A stretch of DNA of 64,000 nt from an uncultured Collinsella sp. GTDB lineage: Bacteria > Actinomycetota > Coriobacteriia > Coriobacteriales > Coriobacteriaceae. This document shows positions 1 through 10,883 of the stretch, in pieces. The notes beneath the pieces were generated by a model. The model did not search any database. It was not told where the DNA came from and saw only the letters and a list, made by a program, of their open reading frames with translations. Numbering within the stretch: the stretch's first letter is position 1; each line of letters opens with the position of its first letter. The position numbers and the translations under genes were made by a program. The stretch lies in the NCBI GenBank assembly GCA_958439425.1, contig CAUBVH010000001.1:1-64000 (forward strand), read 5' to 3'.

Positions 1-70
1 TAGTGCCCTCGGATTGGGTCATAGTGTCTGTCCGTCCTCTACCTGCGGCGTTGCCTTGCTCCGGATGCGG

Positions 71-105
71 TAGTCATTGGGGACGTTCTTAAATGACTAG
101 TCGAA
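71..105. repeat. TAGTCATT-type palindromic repeat, copy a
   Basis: TAGTCATT at 71-78 is mirrored by AATGACTA at 92-99 around GGGGACGTTCTT. The same words recur at 16195-16277 and, in a variant form, at 53269-53298 and 53562-53600, so this is a dispersed intergenic element. It lies in the roughly 270-bp region upstream of the hydratase gene. The rest of that region (1-70 and 106-272) shows no gene I can support. Confidence 0.7.
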
Positions 106-272
106 AGGGACACTCTTGCACCAAATCTGCCGGCCCACGCTGGGCTCGTCCTTTACTTTACTGAGATAAAGTGAACGTGTAGATTCGTAACCCACTCGCA
201 ACCGTTCTATGGCACGATATTGAACGAATGTATGCTATGCGCCCAAGTTGTTTGGGCAGAGTGGGAGACAGT

Positions 273-2573
273 ATGGTCAAGCTGTACGAGGACGGCATCT
301 ACCTGCGCGGTGGCAGCGAGGTTGTGCCTGCGGCTGAGGCTGCCGAGCGTGGTATTACGCAGACGCCCGAGGATGCCAAGCGCGGCACCATCGCGTATTC
401 GATCCTTCAGGCACACAATACGTCCGGCGACCCCGAGGCGCTCAAGATTCGCTTCGATGCCATGGCGAGCCACGACATCACCTTTGTCGGCATCATCCAG
501 ACGGCGCGCGCCTCGGGCATGGAGCAGTTCCCGCTGCCTTACGTGCTCACCAACTGCCATAATTCGCTGTGCGCCGTGGGCGGCACCATCAACGAGGACG
601 ACCACGTCTTCGGTCTCTCGGCTGCCAAGAAGTACGGTGGCATCTTCGTTCCGCCGCATATCGCCGTTATCCACTCCTTTATGCGTGAGAACTTCGCGGG
701 CTGCGGCAAGATGATCCTGGGCTCCGACTCGCACACCCGCTACGGCGCTCTGGGCACCATGGCCGTGGGCGAGGGCGGCGGTGAGCTGGCCAAGCAGCTG
801 CTGCGCGACACCTACGACGTCGCCTATCCCGGTGTCGTCGCCATCTACCTCACGGGCGCCCCACGTCCCGGCGTCGGCCCGCACGATGTGGCACTCGCCA
901 TCATCCGCGCCGTCTTTGCCAAGGGCTACGTCAAGAACAAGGTCATGGAGTTTGTGGGCCCCGGCATCGCGAGCATGACGACCGACTACCGCAACGGCGT
1001 TGACGTCATGACCACCGAGACCACCTGCCTGTCGAGCATCTGGGCCACCGACGAGGACACGCACGCGTTTTTGACCATGCACGGCCGCGGCGACGACTAC
1101 CGCGAGCTCAAGCCCGCCGATGTCGCCTACTATGACGGCTGCGTCGAGGTCGACCTGTCGAGCGTCAAGCCCATGATCGCGCTGCCGTTCCATCCTTCCA
1201 ACGGCTTTGAGATTGACGAGCTCAACGAGAACCTCGAGGACATCCTGCACGAGGTCGAGCTCGAGGCCGCCAAGATCGGCGAGGGCAAGACGCACTTTAG
1301 CCTGCTCGACAAGATCGTCGACGGCAAGCTGCACGTGCAGCAGGGCGTTATCGCCGGCTGCTCGGGCGGCAACTATGACTCCGTGGTCCAGGCTGCCCGC
1401 GTGCTGAAGGGCGCCAATACCGGCTGCGGCGAGTTCTCGCTGTCGGTCTATCCCACGAGCCAGCCCGTGGCGCTCGAACTTACACGCCGCGGCTACATCT
1501 ACGACCTCATGGAGGCCGGCGCAATCGTGCGCACGGCATTCTGCGGCCCGTGCTTCGGCGCCGGCGACACGCCCGCCAACAACGGCCTTTCGATCCGTCA
1601 CACCACGCGCAACTTCCCCAACCGCGAGGGTTCCAAGCCGGGTAATGGCCAGCTGAGCGCCGTGGCCCTGATGGACGCCCGCTCCATTGCGGCAACGGCT
1701 GCCAACGGCGGCGTCCTGACGCCGGCGACCGACCTGCCCGAGGACACTTGGGACGAGGCCTGCGAGTACACCTTCGACGACGCTCCCTACAAGAAGCGCG
1801 TGTACTGGGGCTTTGGCAAGGCGGAGCCTGCCGACGAGCTGGTCGAAGGCCCCAACATCAAGCCGTGGCCCGCGATGGAGCCGCTCGGCGACGACATCCT
1901 GCTCAAGGTGTGCTCCAAGATCATGGACCCGGTCACCACGACCGACGAGCTCATTCCTTCGGGCGAGACGAGCTCCTTCCGCTCCAATCCGCTGGGCCTG
2001 GCCGAGTTTACGCTGAGCCGTCGCGATCCGGCCTACGTGGGCCGCTCCAAGGAGGTCGACGCCGTGGAGAAGCGCCGCGTGGCCGGCGAGGCCGCGGGCG
2101 ACCTGGCGGCGCTCGATGCCGAGCTTGCCGGCGTGTTTGAGGCGCTGGCCGGCGCGGGCATCGCGGCCGATGCCAAGGCGACCGAGTACGGCTCCATGCT
2201 CTACGCCAAGAAGCCGGGCGACGGTTCTGCCCGCGAGCAGGCTGCGAGCTGCCAGCGCGTGATTGGCGGCCTGGCCAACATCGTCCACGAGTACGCCACC
2301 AAGCGCTATCGCTCCAACGTGATGAACTGGGGCATGGTGCCCTTCCAGATGGAGGCCGAGCCCAACTTTGAGGTGGGCGACTACGTCTTTGTGCCGGGTA
2401 TCCGTGCTACGCTCGATGGCGACCTGAAGGACATCGCCGCCTACGTGGTGCGCGCCGACGGCACGGTTGAGCAGATTGAGCTCTACATTGCCGATATGAC
2501 GGCAGAGGAGCGTGCCATCGTCAAGGCCGGCTGCCTGATCAACTACAACAAGTTCAAGGCCGCTGCCGAGTAA
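273..2573 (+). CDS. Aconitase-family hydratase (YbhJ-like)
   Basis: The 766-aa protein belongs to the aconitase/isopropylmalate dehydratase superfamily, which hydrates or dehydrates small carboxylic acids with a [4Fe-4S] cluster. Visible hallmarks are GSDSHTRYGALG near residue 150, a cysteine in the TTCLSS segment, GCSGGNYDS in the middle, and the FCGPCFGAGDTPANNG stretch carrying paired cluster cysteines. A C-terminal swivel-like domain ends the protein. The length matches the E. coli YbhJ group (about 750 aa) better than classical aconitase (about 890 aa), and the substrate is unknown. I chose ATG 273 because GGGAG lies 5 bp upstream; the longer reading from 228 has no ribosome-binding site. 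No pathway partner is adjacent, so it appears to be a single-gene unit. Confidence 0.85.
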   Translation: MVKLYEDGIYLRGGSEVVPAAEAAERGITQTPEDAKRGTIAYSILQAHNTSGDPEALKIRFDAMASHDITFVGIIQTARASGMEQFPLPYVLTNCHNSLCAVGGTINEDDHVFGLSAAKKYGGIFVPPHIAVIHSFMRENFAGCGKMILGSDSHTRYGALGTMAVGEGGGELAKQLLRDTYDVAYPGVVAIYLTGAPRPGVGPHDVALAIIRAVFAKGYVKNKVMEFVGPGIASMTTDYRNGVDVMTTETTCLSSIWATDEDTHAFLTMHGRGDDYRELKPADVAYYDGCVEVDLSSVKPMIALPFHPSNGFEIDELNENLEDILHEVELEAAKIGEGKTHFSLLDKIVDGKLHVQQGVIAGCSGGNYDSVVQAARVLKGANTGCGEFSLSVYPTSQPVALELTRRGYIYDLMEAGAIVRTAFCGPCFGAGDTPANNGLSIRHTTRNFPNREGSKPGNGQLSAVALMDARSIAATAANGGVLTPATDLPEDTWDEACEYTFDDAPYKKRVYWGFGKAEPADELVEGPNIKPWPAMEPLGDDILLKVCSKIMDPVTTTDELIPSGETSSFRSNPLGLAEFTLSRRDPAYVGRSKEVDAVEKRRVAGEAAGDLAALDAELAGVFEALAGAGIAADAKATEYGSMLYAKKPGDGSAREQAASCQRVIGGLANIVHEYATKRYRSNVMNWGMVPFQMEAEPNFEVGDYVFVPGIRATLDGDLKDIAAYVVRADGTVEQIELYIADMTAEERAIVKAGCLINYNKFKAAAE

Positions 2574-2588
2574 CGCACTTAATTGTCC

Positions 2589-2662
2589 GCCCGGGGCTTA
2601 CCCTTTCCCGCTCGCTCACGCGCTTCGCGAGGGTCGCGTTCGGGAAAGGGTAAGCCCCGGGC
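2589..2662. repeat. Perfect 22-bp inverted repeat (large hairpin)
   Basis: The arms at 2589-2610 and 2641-2662 are exact reverse complements, beginning GCCCGGGGCTTACCC. The 30-nt loop itself contains complementary CTCGC and GCGAG. It starts 15 bp after the hydratase stop and has no U-tract. It could act as an mRNA 3'-end stabiliser or be a REP-like element. Confidence 0.8.
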
Positions 2663-2714
2663 TACATTTCTGCGTTCTCGTTGGGTCTTGAGGGACGCTA
2701 AAAAAGACTTGCTT

Positions 2715-2748
2715 GAAGCCGCTTCTCTTAATGGGGCGGCTTCTTTTT
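2715..2748 (+). terminator. Rho-independent terminator
   Basis: GAAGCCGC at 2715-2722 pairs with GCGGCTTC at 2736-2743 and is followed by TTTTT. This is the likely end of the hydratase transcript. Confidence 0.75.
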
Positions 2749-2755
2749 GTCGAAA

Positions 2756-2790
2756 ACCGCCACAAAGGGGACAGGCGCCTTTGTGGTGGT
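2756..2790. repeat. 35-bp palindrome, copy 1 (loop inverted)
   Basis: Stem ACCGCCACAAAGG/CCTTTGTGGTGGT with loop GGACAGGCG. Copies 2 (3622-3656) and 3 (4433-4467) have nearly the same stem but the reverse-complement loop TGCCTGTCC. The flank GTCGAAA before copy 1 is also present before copy 2. Confidence 0.8.
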
Positions 2791-2842
2791 GGGGCGAGCT
2801 CGATATGGCCGCGCTCGTTGAGGGACAGTTCAATAAATGTCC

Positions 2843-3511
2843 CTACAGGATTTCATCCGGGTTGGCGGGTTTGGTTGTTTTGGGGATGCCGAGTTTGGAG
2901 GACGCGAAATCGTCAACATTGTCCTTAATTCCGTCTTTGGTGTAGACAGTGACCATATAGGTGCTGTGTCCGAATTCGCCCTTGTCGCGTGTTGCCCAGG
3001 CATCCCAGTAGGCGGCCCCGTTTCGCCCTTTGATTTTTCCGACACGGCGGAGTTCTGTTCGCTTTAATTTCTGGTTGCTATAGATGGTTCGACCGGCCTC
3101 CTCGGTGAGCCCGCACTGTCCAAGCATCTTGTCGAGGACTTGGTTCATGTGGCGCTCATCGGTGTTTGGTGCGTAGTCGTAGGCGAGGGTGATGGAGTCG
3201 AGTGGCTGGTCGTCGATTAGATAGTTTAGCGCCTGAGGTCCAAGGCAGAAATAGGGGGAGCATCCGTCGATCTGACCGAGCAGTGGCAACTTTGACTGCC
3301 AAATTCCGGTGGGAATTCCATCTTCGTAAAACACGCCGCGACAGATAAAGGAGAGCGAGGTGGCACGCGAGCCGGCGTCGACCATTCCGCATAAATCGAA
3401 GGGCGAGGTGATACCAAGGGAAAAGGGCGTGATGACGATAAGGAAGAGCATCACGATGGGTATGGCGAGAATGGCGATGACGTTGCGACCGGTGGAATGA
3501 GGCGGCTTCAT
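2843..3511 (-). CDS. Membrane-anchored hypothetical protein
   Basis: I do not recognise a family for this 222-aa protein. It has an N-terminal hydrophobic segment (roughly residues 9-31, NVIAILAIPIVMLFL onward) and then a soluble, probably extracytoplasmic domain. Scattered cysteines (DLCGMV, FICRG, CSPYFCLG, GQCGL) could form disulfides. ATG 3511 is preferred because GAGGAG lies 5 nt upstream; the longer reading begins inside that ribosome-binding site. The gene is bracketed by copies 1 and 2 of the 35-bp palindrome and points away from the similarly organised gene at 3746. Base composition is less G+C-rich than the flanking hydratase and clpB genes, consistent with an accessory pair. Confidence 0.6.
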   Translation of the reverse strand: MKPPHSTGRNVIAILAIPIVMLFLIVITPFSLGITSPFDLCGMVDAGSRATSLSFICRGVFYEDGIPTGIWQSKLPLLGQIDGCSPYFCLGPQALNYLIDDQPLDSITLAYDYAPNTDERHMNQVLDKMLGQCGLTEEAGRTIYSNQKLKRTELRRVGKIKGRNGAAYWDAWATRDKGEFGHSTYMVTVYTKDGIKDNVDDFASSKLGIPKTTKPANPDEIL

Positions 3512-3621
3512 ATGCGCTCCTCGAGACAAAGATCTGTTGAGGATAGGCAGAAATGGATATGTTCAGAGAGCAATTCAAGTTTAATCTCATTGCGCGAGAT
3601 GGTCGACCGTTAGCGTCGAAA

Positions 3622-3656
3622 ACCACCACAAAGGTGCCTGTCCCCTTTGTGGTGGT
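3622..3656. repeat. 35-bp palindrome, copy 2
   Basis: ACCACCACAAAGG and CCTTTGTGGTGGT flank TGCCTGTCC. It is located between the divergent hypothetical genes at 2843-3511 and 3746-4417. Confidence 0.85.
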
Positions 3657-3745
3657 GAGGAGCGCGCGGCTTCTTTTGGTAATAGTGCTGGCTGGCGATA
3701 TCATTAGTGCAGGTAGCGAAGGTTTGCGTTGCGAGGTGCTTTGCT

Positions 3746-4417
3746 GTGAGAAGTCCTGCCCGTATTGGATTGATTGTTTTGGCGCTTGCGATTGCCGTGG
3801 TTGGCATGGGCACTGTCGGCATGGCGTTTCTACCTGCTGCGGTGACGGAGCCGGTGGTCAAGCCTGTGACTCAATCTGTCGAACTTCTGACCGGCGACGA
3901 CAAGCCCGAGACCATTACCGTTGATTTTGATGAGCAACCGGCTGCGCTGGGCATTAGTAATTATCCACGTATTCAGCTTGGGGCTATGCGCTATACCACG
4001 GATTCTAGTCTGATCGACAGGGCGTCCGAGCTGCTCAAGGGCAAAACCTTTAAGCGTTGGTACGGATATGCGTCCTATCGGGCAAAAGCGAACGACATGG
4101 TTGGCGGATGCCACTCTTCCATCGAGCTGGACACTGCAAACGGCGCAAAGTTATGTGATGTCTCGTACGATCCGGGCTACGAGGGCAATGAGGGGCCGGG
4201 CATCTACATCATGGACGGCGATGTCGCCTATGTCATGGAGGGCGACCAGACCGAGCTCAACGATTTTATGGGTCAGTGTATCCAAGATGCCTATAAACAG
4301 ACCTGCTTGCCTGACCCGCAGACTGCACGCGATAGTGGGTCTGCCCGTACATGGCTGTTCGAGGATGAGATGCCCTGGACCGTCGAATCGGGAAGTACGG
4401 GTTCGGCAAGTAAATAG
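3746..4417 (+). CDS. Membrane-anchored hypothetical protein
   Basis: The 223-aa product has an N-terminal transmembrane or signal segment (IGLIVLALAIAVVGMG, near residues 6-30) and an exported domain with four cysteines (GGCHSS, KLCDVS, GQCIQD, QTCLPD) that could pair. No known domain is recognised. GTG 3746 is chosen because GAGGTG is 7 nt upstream, whereas the longer reading from 3707 has no ribosome-binding site. The layout (short anchor, about 180-aa outer domain, similar length) resembles that of the divergent gene at 2843-3511, and both are enclosed by the same palindrome family. Homology between the two proteins is not obvious by eye. Confidence 0.55.
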   Translation: MRSPARIGLIVLALAIAVVGMGTVGMAFLPAAVTEPVVKPVTQSVELLTGDDKPETITVDFDEQPAALGISNYPRIQLGAMRYTTDSSLIDRASELLKGKTFKRWYGYASYRAKANDMVGGCHSSIELDTANGAKLCDVSYDPGYEGNEGPGIYIMDGDVAYVMEGDQTELNDFMGQCIQDAYKQTCLPDPQTARDSGSARTWLFEDEMPWTVESGSTGSASK

Positions 4418-4432
4418 AGACTAGAGACTGCA

Positions 4433-4467
4433 ACCACCACAAAGGTGCCTGTCCCCTTTGTGGTGGT
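4433..4467. repeat. 35-bp palindrome, copy 3
   Basis: Same stem and loop as copy 2 (ACCACCACAAAGG, loop TGCCTGTCC). It begins 15 bp after the stop of the preceding hypothetical gene. Confidence 0.85.
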
Positions 4468-4493
4468 TTGCATGTCATGAGAGCACTCAGAAA

Positions 4494-4529
4494 ATCTTAT
4501 ATATAGAGACTTAGATTTGTGTATAAGAT
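4494..4529. promoter_or_regulatory. Inverted repeat upstream of clpB
   Basis: ATCTTATA at 4494-4501 is repeated in inverted orientation as TATAAGAT at 4522-4529, with a 20-bp gap in an A+T-rich stretch about 80 bp upstream of clpB. It could be an operator or overlap the promoter. I see no complete HAIR (HspR) or CIRCE (HrcA) site, although GAGCACTC lies just upstream. Confidence 0.4.
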
Positions 4530-4568
4530 CGTACAAAGCTGGCAACAATACTTCTCGAACAACGTGAA

Positions 4569-4586
4569 GCCGCCCCGTAGGGCGGC
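4569..4586 (+). promoter_or_regulatory. Leader hairpin before clpB ribosome-binding site
   Basis: GCCGCCC, tetraloop CGTA, GGGCGGC: a 7-bp perfect stem ending 22 nt before the clpB start codon and just upstream of the GAGAGG ribosome-binding site. It is one of several such hairpins in this window. Confidence 0.55.
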
Positions 4587-4607
4587 CGCCCCAAGAGAGG
4601 TGATTCC

Positions 4608-7235
<2,628 letters not shown>

Positions 7236-7280
7236 ATTTTTGGGATATGCCTTAAAATCTACCAGCCGTCTCTAAACGCC

Positions 7281-7316
7281 AAGGGCGGCGGATCCATTGG
7301 GTCCGCCGCCCTTTTT
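7281..7316 (+). terminator. Rho-independent terminator of clpB
   Basis: GGGCGGCGGA at 7283-7292 pairs with TCCGCCGCCC ending at 7311 and is followed by TTTTT. Confidence 0.9.
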
Positions 7317-7366
7317 CGTGCGACAATCGATGATGCCGAACGGATGCGATGTAAGGAGCTATGCAG

Positions 7367-7540
7367 ATGAAAGACGAGATCAAGACAAGCGCGCCGGCGC
7401 CCAGGCCCACGTCCAAGCCTGTGCCCAAGCCGCGCGACCCCTACATCCGTGCCGAGAACGAGGATGACGACGGCTACGATCCTTATAGCGATCGTCGCCC
7501 CGAGCGCGAGCTCCTCTTCGAAGCCGACCCCTGGCGTTAA
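7367..7540 (+). CDS. Small charged hypothetical protein (57 aa)
   Basis: A 57-aa reading frame with start ATG 7367 lies 8 nt after AAGGAG, a good ribosome-binding site; ATG 7361 would be too close. The product has a Pro/Lys-rich first half and an acidic, aromatic tail (ENEDDDGYDPYSDRR...EADPWR). It has no membrane segment and no recognised domain. It sits between the clpB terminator and a non-coding stretch, so it probably has its own promoter. A real gene is supported by the ribosome-binding site and the strongly biased composition; function is unknown. Confidence 0.55.
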   Translation: MKDEIKTSAPAPRPTSKPVPKPRDPYIRAENEDDDGYDPYSDRRPERELLFEADPWR

Positions 7541-7664
7541 GTAGCTCATTTGGGACGGGGCTTTTTTAGCTACTTTGTTTTCGGCTAGAGGCGTTCATGC
7601 CTGCCCCCCTCGGCCGCTCGATATCCTCCGGGAGGGGCCACTAATAGAAAACTTGCTTATCCAT

Positions 7665-7745
7665 TAATCAAGATACGCATAATCTTGCTCTCCTGCTAAT
7701 CAAGAATCGTTATAATCTTGATTAGCAGGAGAGCAAGATTGGAGA
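7665..7745 (+). promoter_or_regulatory. Perfect 25-bp inverted repeat and promoter-like repeats before ATPase gene
   Basis: The arm at 7681-7705 (AATCTTGCTCTCCTGC...) is the exact reverse complement of 7716-7740, with a 10-nt spacer containing part of TATAAT. A degenerate half-copy, TAATCAAGAT...ATAATCTTG, lies just upstream at 7665-7687, giving three CAAGAT/ATCTTG palindromes. The ribosome-binding site GGAG (7741-7744) abuts the right arm. In DNA it could be an autoregulatory operator; in RNA it would be a very stable hairpin beside the start codon. The segment 7541-7664 holds nothing else I recognise. Confidence 0.75.
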
Positions 7746-7748
7746 ATT

Positions 7749-9101
7749 ATGGCGTTCAACGACTTGGTGGCTCAAAAAATAAAGGACTTTGAGCAACAGG
7801 GGATTCCGCAGGTCTTTGAGCGCGACCTTGATCTGGGCAACCCGCAGGAGCCAAAGCGCGACAACATCGTATATGTGATTGTGGGCGCCCGTCGTTGTGG
7901 AAAGACGTATCGCCTGTATCAGGAGATACGGCGGCTTCAGGGCCAAGGCGTCGAGCTTGACCGGATGCTATATTTCAATTTTGAGGATGAGCGCTTGCGT
8001 CCGTATGAGCCATCGCTACTAGCGGACGTGCTCGATACATTCTATGCACTATATCCTGCTGCTCGAGGCGAGGGCGCCTACCTTTTCTTTGACGAGATCC
8101 AGGAAATACCCGAATGGGGTGCGTTTCTGCGACGCGTGGTCGATACGGAGAAGGCGACCGTTTACGTGACGGGATCTTCTTCTAAGATGCTGTCCTCAGA
8201 ACTTAAGAGCGAGTTCAGGGGCCGTTCTCTTGTGCGAGAGCTTTTTCCGTTGAGTTTTTCGGAATACGTCCGATATAAGACGGGGAGCGTTCCTGAGTCG
8301 AACGCACCCTTCTCCTCGAGCGATGCAGCGTTGCTCCGACACCATCTGGTCGGATATCTCGAGCGAGGGGGATTCATCGCGACACTTGAGCAGACGCCCG
8401 CAGACGCGATTCAGCTGCTACAGGAATATGCGTCGCGAACGGTCGCCATGGACGTCGTTGAACGTTACGACGTCAAGAACCCCCGTTTGGCCTCGCTGTT
8501 TCTGGCGCGGTGCATGGCATCTTCGGGACGAGAGCTGTCAGTGAACAAAGTGTACAACGAGTTCAAGAGCAGACAGATATCCGTCAGTCGAAATACGCTC
8601 AGCGACTTACTTGAGTATTACGAGGACGCCTACCTGCTGTTTTCGGTGCCGGAGTTCACGCGTTCGCTTGCAAATAATACGCGGTCTGCGTCTAAGGTCT
8701 ACGCCGTCGATCCTGCGATGTTCGGAGCGTTCTCCCCCGCATCGGCATTGGATCATGGTCAGAGGCTCGAGACCGCGGTGTTCAATGCGCTCAGAAGAAG
8801 GACCCCCGCCGTGCGGCCCGGTTCGGTTTGCCGCCTGCTGATTAAAGATAAGAATAAAAGCCATGAGGTGGACTTTGTGGCTGGGGATGCACTGCTCATG
8901 CAGGCTTACGGCCTGATTCAGGTAAGTGTGGATATGACAAGCGAGAAAACGCGCGAGCGCGAAATTGCCGCGCTCGATGCCGCGATGGCCCAGTTTGATC
9001 TTGGCGAGTCGGTAATCGTTACCATGGATGAGCAGGCCGATATTCCATGCAAACACGGCGTGGTACATGCTGTGCCCGCATGGAAGTGGCTCCTTTCCTA
9101 A
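7749..9101 (+). CDS. AAA ATPase with DUF4143 C-terminal domain
   Basis: This 450-aa protein belongs to the AAA_14/DUF4143 family of solitary bacterial and archaeal ATPases whose biological role is unsettled. An N-terminal P-loop (GARRCGKT near residue 40), Walker B (YLFFDEIQE near 115) and a sensor-like VTGSSSKML are followed by a winged-helix middle region. A C-terminal domain contains EVDFVAGD, the core of a PD-(D/E)xK-like fold. The start is set by GGAG 5 nt upstream. It is flanked by non-coding DNA and has no obvious partner; the unusual palindrome directly upstream suggests private regulation. A second, divergent member is at 50179-51540. Confidence 0.85.
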   Translation: MAFNDLVAQKIKDFEQQGIPQVFERDLDLGNPQEPKRDNIVYVIVGARRCGKTYRLYQEIRRLQGQGVELDRMLYFNFEDERLRPYEPSLLADVLDTFYALYPAARGEGAYLFFDEIQEIPEWGAFLRRVVDTEKATVYVTGSSSKMLSSELKSEFRGRSLVRELFPLSFSEYVRYKTGSVPESNAPFSSSDAALLRHHLVGYLERGGFIATLEQTPADAIQLLQEYASRTVAMDVVERYDVKNPRLASLFLARCMASSGRELSVNKVYNEFKSRQISVSRNTLSDLLEYYEDAYLLFSVPEFTRSLANNTRSASKVYAVDPAMFGAFSPASALDHGQRLETAVFNALRRRTPAVRPGSVCRLLIKDKNKSHEVDFVAGDALLMQAYGLIQVSVDMTSEKTREREIAALDAAMAQFDLGESVIVTMDEQADIPCKHGVVHAVPAWKWLLS

Positions 9102-9145
9102 TCGTCTATGGATTTGCGAGGCCAGGACTCAGGTGTCATGGTCCG

Positions 9146-10642
9146 CTAGTCCTGGGCTTTGATGCTCGGCAGCAGGATCTGCGCGAGGTAGTCGGTCTCG
9201 AGTTTGGTCGCAGCGTCGGCCTTGCCGTCTTTGCCGACCAGTACGTTCTTGATCTGGCTATAGGTGTAGCGGTTGCCGGTCGTGAGCTCGACAAGCTCAA
9301 TGGCTGTGTCCATGGGATAGGTCGACACGGGGTTCTGCGTGCGCCCGTTGATGGTCTGGGGCACCACATACGGATAAACGGGGCCGCTGGCGTAGACGGT
9401 GTAGCCGTTGCCGAGGTTTGCCGCACCCAAAACCGCGTCGCCCTCACCGGGCGTAAAGCTCTCGCCCTCGCGCACCGCGACGAGCGTCACGATCGGCGTA
9501 TCGCTGTCGCCGGCAAGATAGATGCATAGCGTGCTGCCATTCTGCCAAGTCTCGACCTTGCCGTACCACTCGACGGGGATATCGAGCTGATAAAGGTCGG
9601 TTGCCTTGTGACGGGCGTCGGCATCACGGGCCGCCTGTGCCTTTTGCGTGCTCACGGCATTGACGGCGGCATTGCGACGCGCAGTTGCCGCCTGCTGGAG
9701 CACCTTGGCGGTGGCGGCGGAGCTCGCGCCTCCCTCCTCGGCATATTTGGCGGCGGCGTCGATCTGGTCGTTGGTTACAGTGTCGGCCGAAGGCACCTTG
9801 AGTTTAAAGGCAGCCTGGGCGCTTAAATCCTGTCCATCGCTCTTAACGGTGACCTGCGTCTTGGTGGTCGGGACGGTATAGATGGTGCCGTCGGCCGCGA
9901 TGGGGGAGGCAGCGATGGAGAGCGTGTAATCGCCGGGCAGCAGTTTGATGCCGCGGCCGTGCTCGTCAACGTAGAGCGTTTCGCTCACAGAAGAGCCGTC
10001 GGAGTCCTGGCCACTCACCTGCACGGGGATCTTTGAGCCGGTGGAACAGTCGAGTCCCGCGGCATGCACGCCAATCTGCACCGACATCATCGTGTGCGCA
10101 CTGGCGGCGACAGCGGCAGCCTGCTCTTGCTGATATCCGTTCCAGGCAGCATAGCCTGCGCCGCCGGCGACGAGCGCGACGGCCACAACGCCGGCAACCA
10201 TCAGGTTGCGGCGCTTGGGCGGCATCTTACGATGACGAGCCTCGGCTTCGCGTGCCGAGGGAACGGACGGCAGGGGAATATCGCCCATGGCGATGGTCTC
10301 GTCCACGGCTGGTGCGGAACCCAGGCCAGGAAGCTCGCGAGTCAGCGAATCTTCGGCCGGCAAGCTGTCGAGCAAGACGGTTTCCTCGCCCGTGTCGGAT
10401 TCGGGCTGATTGCCGGCCTCGCTTTCGGTGTCTTCGTGACCTGCTTCATCTTCAGCAGGCTCAACGTCGTCTGCATCCTGATCATCGGACTGCGCCTCGG
10501 CTTCCGGCTCATCCTGCACATCAACGCCCGAATCGTCAAACGCAATCTCATCGAGTGAAATCCGGTCTAAGCTCTCCAAGGCCTCAGCGCAAGCTTCTGC
10601 ATCTTGGGCCGCATCCTCTTGGCCCATCGTCTCATCATTCAT
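9146..10642 (-). CDS. Single-pass membrane protein with long acidic N-terminus
   Basis: The 498-aa protein has three parts. Residues 1 to about 140 are a very acidic, low-complexity cytoplasmic segment. A basic stop (KMPPKRRN) leads into one transmembrane helix near 147-167 (LMVAGVVAVALVAGGAGYAAW). About 330 outer residues follow, including an Ala/Gln-rich coiled-coil-like stretch (about 305-350) and a region with ribbon-like repeats. No catalytic motif is recognised. The start at 10642 has GGGGGA upstream. It is monocistronic on the minus strand and ends facing the DUF4143 ATPase. Function is unknown; it could be a wall- or stress-sensing anchor. Confidence 0.65.
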   Translation of the reverse strand: MNDETMGQEDAAQDAEACAEALESLDRISLDEIAFDDSGVDVQDEPEAEAQSDDQDADDVEPAEDEAGHEDTESEAGNQPESDTGEETVLLDSLPAEDSLTRELPGLGSAPAVDETIAMGDIPLPSVPSAREAEARHRKMPPKRRNLMVAGVVAVALVAGGAGYAAWNGYQQEQAAAVAASAHTMMSVQIGVHAAGLDCSTGSKIPVQVSGQDSDGSSVSETLYVDEHGRGIKLLPGDYTLSIAASPIAADGTIYTVPTTKTQVTVKSDGQDLSAQAAFKLKVPSADTVTNDQIDAAAKYAEEGGASSAATAKVLQQAATARRNAAVNAVSTQKAQAARDADARHKATDLYQLDIPVEWYGKVETWQNGSTLCIYLAGDSDTPIVTLVAVREGESFTPGEGDAVLGAANLGNGYTVYASGPVYPYVVPQTINGRTQNPVSTYPMDTAIELVELTTGNRYTYSQIKNVLVGKDGKADAATKLETDYLAQILLPSIKAQD

Positions 10643-10773
10643 ACATCCCCCAAGCTCAATATCGGGACAACAATGTACCCAAAAACAGGGTCATATAGAG
10701 CTGTCAGGCAATTGGAAATCTGATTTTATCTGTGCGAGAGGTTTTGAATATGTGCGTGGATGCGCGCAACAGC

Positions 10774-10813
10774 AAAAAGCCCCCGGAAAGCGGACAAATC
10801 GCTTTTCGGGGGC
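10774..10813 (-). terminator. Terminator of the DUF5692 gene
   Basis: GCCCCCGGAAAGCG at 10779-10792 pairs with CGCTTTTCGGGGGC at 10800-10813. The AAAAA at 10774-10778 is a U-tract on the minus strand. Confidence 0.85.
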
Positions 10814-10883
10814 ATGCAATACGTTGCATTGCGCGGAGTCGGCCAGGCGACTTCACATTCAAGCGGCATGTGCACCGGGCGCG

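Noticed and set aside
207..2288. 693-aa open frame antisense to the hydratase gene
   Set aside because: Typical long antisense frame in G+C-rich coding DNA; it lacks a ribosome-binding site and recognisable domains. The same applies to long antisense frames opposite clpB, the oxidoreductase, nifJ and arcC.
4470..4607. HspR (HAIR) or HrcA (CIRCE) operator before clpB
   Set aside because: Only a GAGCACTC half-site is visible; the required inverted partner at the right spacing is missing.
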